Origin: Chloroflexi bacterium RBG_19FT_COMBO_55_16
Lineage (GTDB): Bacteria; Chloroflexota; Anaerolineae; Anaerolineales; UBA4823
Length of the DNA stretch: 10,085 nt
Direction: 5' to 3'
Assembly (NCBI GenBank): GCA_001795335.1
Contig: MGOK01000121.1
Location: 18,789-28,873 of the forward strand
The notes under the pieces are model-generated. The model made no database searches and had not been told where the DNA came from. It was given only the letters and a program-made list of their open reading frames with translations. Positions 6,457 to 10,085 of this stretch are shown here, in pieces. The position numbers and the translations under genes are program-made. Numbering within the stretch: position 1 is the first letter of the stretch; each line of letters starts with the position of its first letter.

Positions 6457-7533
6457 CTAACTCAACCGGATGCGTGGATCGAGGAAAGCGTACATCACAT
6501 CCACAATCAGGTTTACTGACAAAAATACTACGGCAATGACCAGGGTAAAAGCCTGCACCACCGTATAGTCCCTGGCAGTAATGGCTTCAAAAAGCGTCCT
6601 TCCCACCCCCGGGAGGTTAAACACTGTTTCAGTCAGGACGGCTCCACTTAAGAGCCCTCCCAGGGACAGGCCGATGATGGTTATCACCGGCAGCAGAGCG
6701 TTGCGCAACCCATGCCGCAAAACCACTGCGCGCTTCTCCAAGCCCTTGGCGTGGGCCGTGCGAATGTAATCCAGGCCGAGCACATCCAGCAAGCTGGAGC
6801 GAGTCATGCGAGCGACGATCGCCAGGGGGATTGTCCCAACCGCTATGGCTGGGAGGAGCATGTGCCGGATGACATCCCCCAGCGCTTTCCAGTTGGCGGT
6901 CACCAATGAGTTAAAAATATAAAGACGCGAAAGGAATTCTAATAGTCTGGCAGAAAAGCCGGTCAGATTTTCAAGTTGCCATGTTTCCGCCAGGAATGGG
7001 AGTTCCACCCCTGATGATAACCGGCCGGAAGGTGGCAACCATAAAAAGGTATCTTTGAGCAGGACTGCAAAGGTATATTCCAACAACAATCCTAGCACGA
7101 AGACCGGAGTCGAAACGCCGATATTGGCGCCGATCATGGTGGAAACATCAACCCCTGAGTTGTGCCAATATGCCGAGATAATCCCAAGGGGAACCCCCAC
7201 GAGCGTGGCAAATAGCATGGCTAAAAAGGCCAGTTCGATAGTCACCGGCAGGCGCTCGATCAGGATCTCGGTGGCCGGCCTAGCCTGTCGTAAAGAATTC
7301 CCCAGGTCGCCGCTCAAGACATCTTTCAGGTAAATTGAAAATTGGACTGGGATTGACTGATCCAGGCCATAGCGCTTTATAAAAGCATCGCACACCTGGT
7401 CGGTGGCGCGCTCACCCAATACAGCCCGGCAGGGGTCGCCGGGCAGCAGCCGCGCCAGGGCAAAGGTGAAAAACAAAATGCCAAGCAGGACAGGCAGAGA
7501 AGATAATACCCGTCGGAGGATGTATTGGATCAA
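6457..7533 (-). CDS. Peptide-type ABC transporter permease, DppB/OppB family
   Basis: Partner permease of the importer. The N terminus M-I-Q-Y-I-L-R-R-V-L and L-P-G-D-P after the first membrane segment (about residues 9-29) are hallmarks of the DppB/OppB family. Further membrane helices lie at about 98-122, 132-158 and 222-244, with two more near the C terminus. The EAA loop is D-Y-I-R-T-A-H-A-K-G-L (255-265), and the protein ends with F-L-D-P-R-I-R, also typical. It is 358 residues, slightly longer than Escherichia coli DppB, partly from an extra external stretch around 160-200. C35 and C48 in the first external loop may form a disulfide. The start codon is TTG: an in-frame stop lies four codons upstream and no ATG is available near the conserved N terminus. 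No clear Shine-Dalgarno is seen. It follows the binding-protein gene by 75 bp with a hairpin between. Confidence 0.92.
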   Translation of the reverse strand: MIQYILRRVLSSLPVLLGILFFTFALARLLPGDPCRAVLGERATDQVCDAFIKRYGLDQSIPVQFSIYLKDVLSGDLGNSLRQARPATEILIERLPVTIELAFLAMLFATLVGVPLGIISAYWHNSGVDVSTMIGANIGVSTPVFVLGLLLEYTFAVLLKDTFLWLPPSGRLSSGVELPFLAETWQLENLTGFSARLLEFLSRLYIFNSLVTANWKALGDVIRHMLLPAIAVGTIPLAIVARMTRSSLLDVLGLDYIRTAHAKGLEKRAVVLRHGLRNALLPVITIIGLSLGGLLSGAVLTETVFNLPGVGRTLFEAITARDYTVVQAFTLVIAVVFLSVNLIVDVMYAFLDPRIRLS

Positions 7534-7559
7534 GGCACGTCTTTATCGTGCGAGAGAGG

Positions 7560-7588
7560 CTGGGGCATTGCACGGAGCAATGCCCCAG
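7560..7588 (-). other. Intercistronic hairpin between binding protein and permease genes
   Basis: A perfect 11-bp inverted repeat, CTGGGGCATTG with CAATGCCCCAG, has a 7-nt loop. No U-tract follows on the minus strand, so it is more likely an mRNA-stabilising or processing hairpin than a terminator. Such hairpins commonly let the binding protein be made in excess over the permeases. Confidence 0.65.
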
Positions 7589-7608
7589 AGCTTGACAGAT
7601 AATCCGGT

Positions 7609-9372
7609 TTACGGTGCCGGTGGGTTCAGGAAACTACCGAAAAGGCCGGAGAAGTAGGCGAAGGAGCCATCCCGGCCGACGTGCAACGGGTGGGCGGCGT
7701 CCCACTGGACGACCCAGGACAGGACGACGTCGTTGGCGTCCAGGGTTGAGCCATCATGGAACAATACCCCCTGACGCAACGTAAAGGTCCACTCCGTGGC
7801 GTCTGCATTGGAGCTATAATCCGTGGCCAGGGAAGGGATCACCGTCGCTCCAGCGACTTCATAGGCCAGCAACGACTCGTTGGTTTGTTCACAGACACGC
7901 AGCGATTCGCCATCACTCTCGTCGGCGCAGTACAGGCCAATGGGCTCAGCGTTCTGCATGAAGGTGAAGGTGTCTTGGCCTGGGACAGCCATGACTTCCA
8001 GGCTCTCGTTGCCCAGTGGGCTGGCGTGGGCGCCTTCGACGGTGGCCTTATAGGCAGCAGCCGAAGCGCCGTGCGCGATCGGGATCATCGGGGCGTGCTG
8101 CTTGAGCAGCTCGTTAACCTCAGTGTATATCGCCCGGCGGGCTTCTTCGTCACCCAACTGCGCCGCTTCGGTCAACTTGGAAGTGATGTCGTCCCACTTC
8201 GCACCAAACTGGTCAGTAGCGCCGGTACCAAAGTGATAATCGTAGAAGTTGGTCGGGTCCGGGTAGTCGCCTGTCCAACCCAGCAAATGCAGGCCTTCCA
8301 GCTCGCCAGCGTCGGACATGTCGATGAAGGTACCCGATTCTATCTCGACCAACTTGACATCGAGATTGAGGTTTTCCTTTAACTGGGCGGCGATATCTTG
8401 GGCGATGACCGGTGGTTCAGGCAAGTAGCCACGGAACACGTTGCGGTATTGGAGGACGGTCTGGAAACCATTCGGGAAGCCAGCCGCGGTCAACAACTCC
8501 TTGGCTGCCACCGGATCGAAATCGTACCATTGCGAGTCCGTCGGGCGGGCAAGCAGGCCTTCGGGCAGGAACTGGTCAGCAACGCTCGATCCAGGCGGGT
8601 AGAACGTATCAACAATGCGTTGGCGGTCGATAGCCATGGCGACGGCCTGGCGCACCTGCTCGTTGTCGAAAGGCGGGTAGGTGTTGTTCATCCCCACATA
8701 GAAGATATTGAAGGGATCACGCGGCGTTAGCTGCAGGTTGGGATCGCCCTCCACTGTAGGGATATCATCTGGTGCGACGTTGTCAATGCCATCTACCGTG
8801 CCAGCCTGCAGCTCGATTAGCTTCTGCGGGCCTTCTGCGGTCCAGCGGAAGATGGCGGTCGGGGCGAGCGCCTTCTCACCCCAGTAGTCGTCGAAGCGGG
8901 TGAGCACGACGCTCTCGCCGCGATTCCAGGACTCGAGCATAAAGGGGCCAGTGCCGATCGGCTTCTCAACTAGGTCGCCACCACCGCCGGTGGCTTCCAG
9001 GTACTCAGACGGGTGAATCTGAAAAGCGGAGAAGGCGGCTTTGGCGGGCATAGCCGGATCGGGAACGCACATGGTGAACTTGACAGTGAATTCGTCCACC
9101 GCCTCGATCGACTTGATGATGCCGCCATAGTTGCAGTCCGGCGCTTCGTACATCATGCCTTCATAAGCCGGCGGTGCTTCGGTCGGCTCTTCAGTAGCGA
9201 CAGGTACTTCTGTGGGTGCTTCGGTGGCGACCGGCACTTCGGTCGGCGCTTCGGTCACCACCGGCGCAGGGGGGGCTTCAGTGGTAGCCGGCGCTGTGGG
9301 AGCGCAGGCTGCCAGGATCATGCTGGCCAGAAGAACTAGAGCCAGCAGAGTATATAGCGTTTTGTGCTTCAT
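7609..9372 (-). CDS. Peptide-type substrate-binding lipoprotein (SBP family 5), circularly permuted
   Basis: Extracellular binding protein that delivers substrate, probably peptides, to the two permeases downstream. A lipoprotein signal peptide with basic N terminus, hydrophobic core and lipobox L20-A21-A22-C23 is followed by a Thr/Glu/Pro/Ala-rich tether (about 24-72). The globular part has SBP-5 motifs in an unusual order. S-I-E-A-V-D-E-F-T-V (88-97), P-I-G-T-G-P-F (138-144), D-D-Y-W-G (161-165) and V-R-Q-A-V-A-M-A-I-D-R come first. The segment that normally opens the mature protein (about 467-587, with L-R-Q-G-V-L-F-H-D-G) comes last. The start is the ATG at 9372, with GGAGGAG 6 nt upstream, rather than a TTG five codons earlier. 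Total 587 residues. Cysteines C80, C102 and two near 482 and 494 may form disulfides. Family is certain, substrate is not. Confidence 0.93.
   Translation of the reverse strand: MKHKTLYTLLALVLLASMILAACAPTAPATTEAPPAPVVTEAPTEVPVATEAPTEVPVATEEPTEAPPAYEGMMYEAPDCNYGGIIKSIEAVDEFTVKFTMCVPDPAMPAKAAFSAFQIHPSEYLEATGGGGDLVEKPIGTGPFMLESWNRGESVVLTRFDDYWGEKALAPTAIFRWTAEGPQKLIELQAGTVDGIDNVAPDDIPTVEGDPNLQLTPRDPFNIFYVGMNNTYPPFDNEQVRQAVAMAIDRQRIVDTFYPPGSSVADQFLPEGLLARPTDSQWYDFDPVAAKELLTAAGFPNGFQTVLQYRNVFRGYLPEPPVIAQDIAAQLKENLNLDVKLVEIESGTFIDMSDAGELEGLHLLGWTGDYPDPTNFYDYHFGTGATDQFGAKWDDITSKLTEAAQLGDEEARRAIYTEVNELLKQHAPMIPIAHGASAAAYKATVEGAHASPLGNESLEVMAVPGQDTFTFMQNAEPIGLYCADESDGESLRVCEQTNESLLAYEVAGATVIPSLATDYSSNADATEWTFTLRQGVLFHDGSTLDANDVVLSWVVQWDAAHPLHVGRDGSFAYFSGLFGSFLNPPAP
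9181..9260. repeat. Imperfect 30-bp tandem repeat encoding the lipoprotein tether
   Basis: About 2.6 copies of a 30-bp unit (9181-9210, 9211-9240, partial 9241-9260) encode the ten-residue repeat T-E-A-P-T-E-V-P-V-A. Such in-frame low-complexity repeats in surface tethers change length easily by slippage or recombination. Confidence 0.7.
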
Positions 9373-9420
9373 CTTTCTCTCCTCCAAATGTTGCTAGAAT
9401 TTGTGTTCGTAAGGTTTAAA

Positions 9421-9521
9421 GTAAGATTTGAGTGATGATCTGTTGGACAGGCACCTCCTTATTTGTTGTGCAAGAAAACGCTTGGGAGTTTGGTTGCGCC
9501 AATTATAAACCACAATCTTAC
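9421..9521. repeat. Inverted 8-mer pair AATCTTAC / GTAAGATT around the transporter promoter
   Basis: GTAAGATT at 9421-9428 and AATCTTAC at 9514-9521 are exact inverted copies flanking the -10 region and leader. The second copy is part of a palindrome, TCTTAC-C-GTAAGA (9516-9528), overlapping the spacer and -35 area of the promoter. This is the layout of a repressor or activator site, but no regulator is identified. Confidence 0.35.
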
Positions 9522-9530
9522 CGTAAGAAC
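9502..9530 (-). promoter_or_regulatory. Promoter of the peptide-transporter operon
   Basis: A perfect TATAAT (9507-9502), preceded by GGTT, reads toward the binding-protein gene. With a 17-bp spacer the -35 would be GTTCTT (9530-9525), a poor match, which suggests a weak or activator-dependent promoter. The start would be near 9495, giving a leader of roughly 120 nt. Confidence 0.5.
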
Positions 9531-9717
9531 ATCATTTTCTGTAGAGAGAAAAAGGGGGTTGTTTGTACTGAATGGCTTACCTTTCATACTAACCAAGTTC
9601 ATTAAAAGTTCAGCCGGGGAAACCCAGTAAAATCAGATGAAATATATCATATTAAAACGCGCTATTTGTCAACCGCAAACATGACACCTGACACTGTGCT
9701 CGTCCGGTTAAGAAGGA

Positions 9718-9762
9718 TATACTGGTATTAGGTAAACAGGTACACAGGTTCAGGTAATCAGG
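9718..9762 (+). promoter_or_regulatory. Possible promoter/operator region of the small plus-strand gene
   Basis: TATACT at 9718-9723 could serve as a -10 box, though the expected -35 position (TGTGCT, 9695-9700) is poor. Just downstream is a cluster of CAGGT words at 9737, 9745 and 9751, with CAGG at 9759. Two copies of AGGTAA-N-CAGG (9730-9740 and 9752-9762) are 22 bp apart, two helical turns. Confidence 0.25.
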
Positions 9763-9788
9763 AGCCGGCTGCTAAAGGAGATGTTCCG

Positions 9789-10019
9789 ATGACTGTCAAA
9801 ACCTGGCAAACGATCAAAGTCCAATATTGCCATCATGTGGACATGGAAGTTGGCCTGGAGGCGGAGGTGGTTTACCCCTCCGAATGGCTGCCAGACCAAC
9901 CGCCACGCATCCAGGCGCACCGCTGCTCCCATGGGATGGCATGCAACCTGGACGGCCGCGCCAGCTGTGTCTGGGCAGGCACGAACCCGGCCTACGATCC
10001 TTTTGCCGTTATAGAATAA
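9789..10019 (+). CDS. Small Cys/His-containing protein of unknown function (76 residues)
   Basis: I do not recognise a named family. The gene is supported by AAAGGAGA placed 8 nt before the ATG, by its position as the only large plus-strand frame outside other genes, and by a protein-like composition. It has no signal peptide or membrane segment, so it is probably cytoplasmic. The chain is acidic in the middle and then Cys/His-rich, with C14-H15-H16, then H44-R-C46-S-H48, C52 and C60 followed by W-A-G-T-N-P-x-Y-D-P-F (62-72). Four cysteines and several histidines in such a short chain suggest a metal site (zinc or iron-sulfur) or a redox role, but spacing does not match a classical zinc ribbon. 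It is divergent from the transporter operon. No terminator is seen before the window ends 66 bp later. Confidence 0.7.
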   Translation: MTVKTWQTIKVQYCHHVDMEVGLEAEVVYPSEWLPDQPPRIQAHRCSHGMACNLDGRASCVWAGTNPAYDPFAVIE

Positions 10020-10085
10020 TTATCCGCTGACAATCCTCCTCTCTTCCCTAAAGTCTCGAAAACCGGCCCCGTGAGCAAGCTCATG

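Larger units (their letters stand above)
9373..9788. other. Divergent intergenic region (416 bp)
   Basis: Non-coding region between the minus-strand binding-protein gene and the plus-strand small gene. It is more A+T-rich than the flanking genes. It holds the binding-protein promoter near 9505, a leader of about 125 nt with an unused Shine-Dalgarno-like TAAGGAGGTG (9461-9452), a pair of inverted 8-mers, an AT-rich patch near 9640-9656, and a cluster of CAGGT repeats before the small gene. I see no RNA gene or conserved riboswitch that I recognise. Confidence 0.6.

Noticed and set aside
7756..9339. Long plus-strand frames opposite the binding-protein gene (up to about 208 codons)
   Set aside because: They overlap a certain gene, arise from its high G+C third positions, and show no recognisable domain.
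9373..9387. TTG start of the binding protein five codons upstream
   Set aside because: It lies inside the GGAGG ribosome binding site region; the ATG at 9372 has ideal spacing and begins a normal signal peptide.
9424..9462. Short leader peptide starting at GTG after AAGGAG in the binding-protein leader
   Set aside because: The Shine-Dalgarno abuts the GTG with no spacer, so it could not direct initiation there; the 12-codon product shows no regulatory codon run.
9827..10030. Second plus-strand frame overlapping the small Cys/His gene
   Set aside because: It has no ribosome binding site and its product is Gly/Pro/Arg-rich frame-shifted sequence; the frame from 9789 has the good Shine-Dalgarno.
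10070..10085. TGAGC-AA-GCTCA inverted repeat at the window end as a terminator or repeat element
   Set aside because: A 5-bp stem with a 2-nt loop cut off by the window edge; nothing can be concluded without downstream sequence.

Overview
The window looks like chromosomal DNA of a Chloroflexota bacterium, most likely from the Anaerolineae. This is inferred from three things: Thr/Pro/Glu-rich linkers on exported proteins, the coaE-cdaA-cdaR-der gene set, and a style of peptide-binding lipoprotein I associate with that group. No rRNA or tRNA marker is present, so the placement is tentative. The coding density is high and every large gene lies on the minus strand. I see no mobile element, CRISPR array or RNA gene.

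Read in the direction of transcription, from high to low coordinates, the layout has four parts. (1) From 9372 to 5489 is a peptide-type ABC importer operon: a lipoprotein substrate-binding protein, then a DppB-type and a DppC-type permease. It is preceded by a promoter near 9505 and closed by a hairpin terminator at 5431-5465. A perfect 11-bp hairpin at 7560-7588 separates the binding-protein gene from the permeases. No ATPase gene is present. (2) From 5413 to 559 is a housekeeping operon: a near-consensus promoter (5385-5413), a dephospho-CoA kinase fused to a GNAT-like domain, the c-di-AMP synthase CdaA, its YbbR-domain partner CdaR (GTGA overlap with cdaA), and the ribosome-assembly GTPase Der. 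(3) From 519 to 1 is signal peptidase I (lepB), cut off by the window edge. It has a strong promoter of its own, a possible second promoter, and a leader that could fold over its ribosome binding site. (4) On the plus strand, after a 416-bp divergent intergenic region, a 76-residue Cys/His-containing protein of unknown function (9789-10019) has a very good ribosome binding site.

The most notable observation is that the substrate-binding protein is circularly permuted relative to the usual SBP family 5 order. The segment that normally begins the mature protein, including the LRxGVxFHDG signature, lies at the C terminus, and the mature chain starts in what is usually the middle of lobe I. Other points of interest are the CoaE-GNAT fusion, the lepB leader with two promoters that would include or exclude a sequence complementary to the Shine-Dalgarno, and the small Cys/His protein. 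For two genes the longest open frame is not the gene. The frame of coaE runs back through a promoter and a terminator, and that of the binding protein starts at a TTG upstream of a well-placed ATG. Both starts are corrected here.
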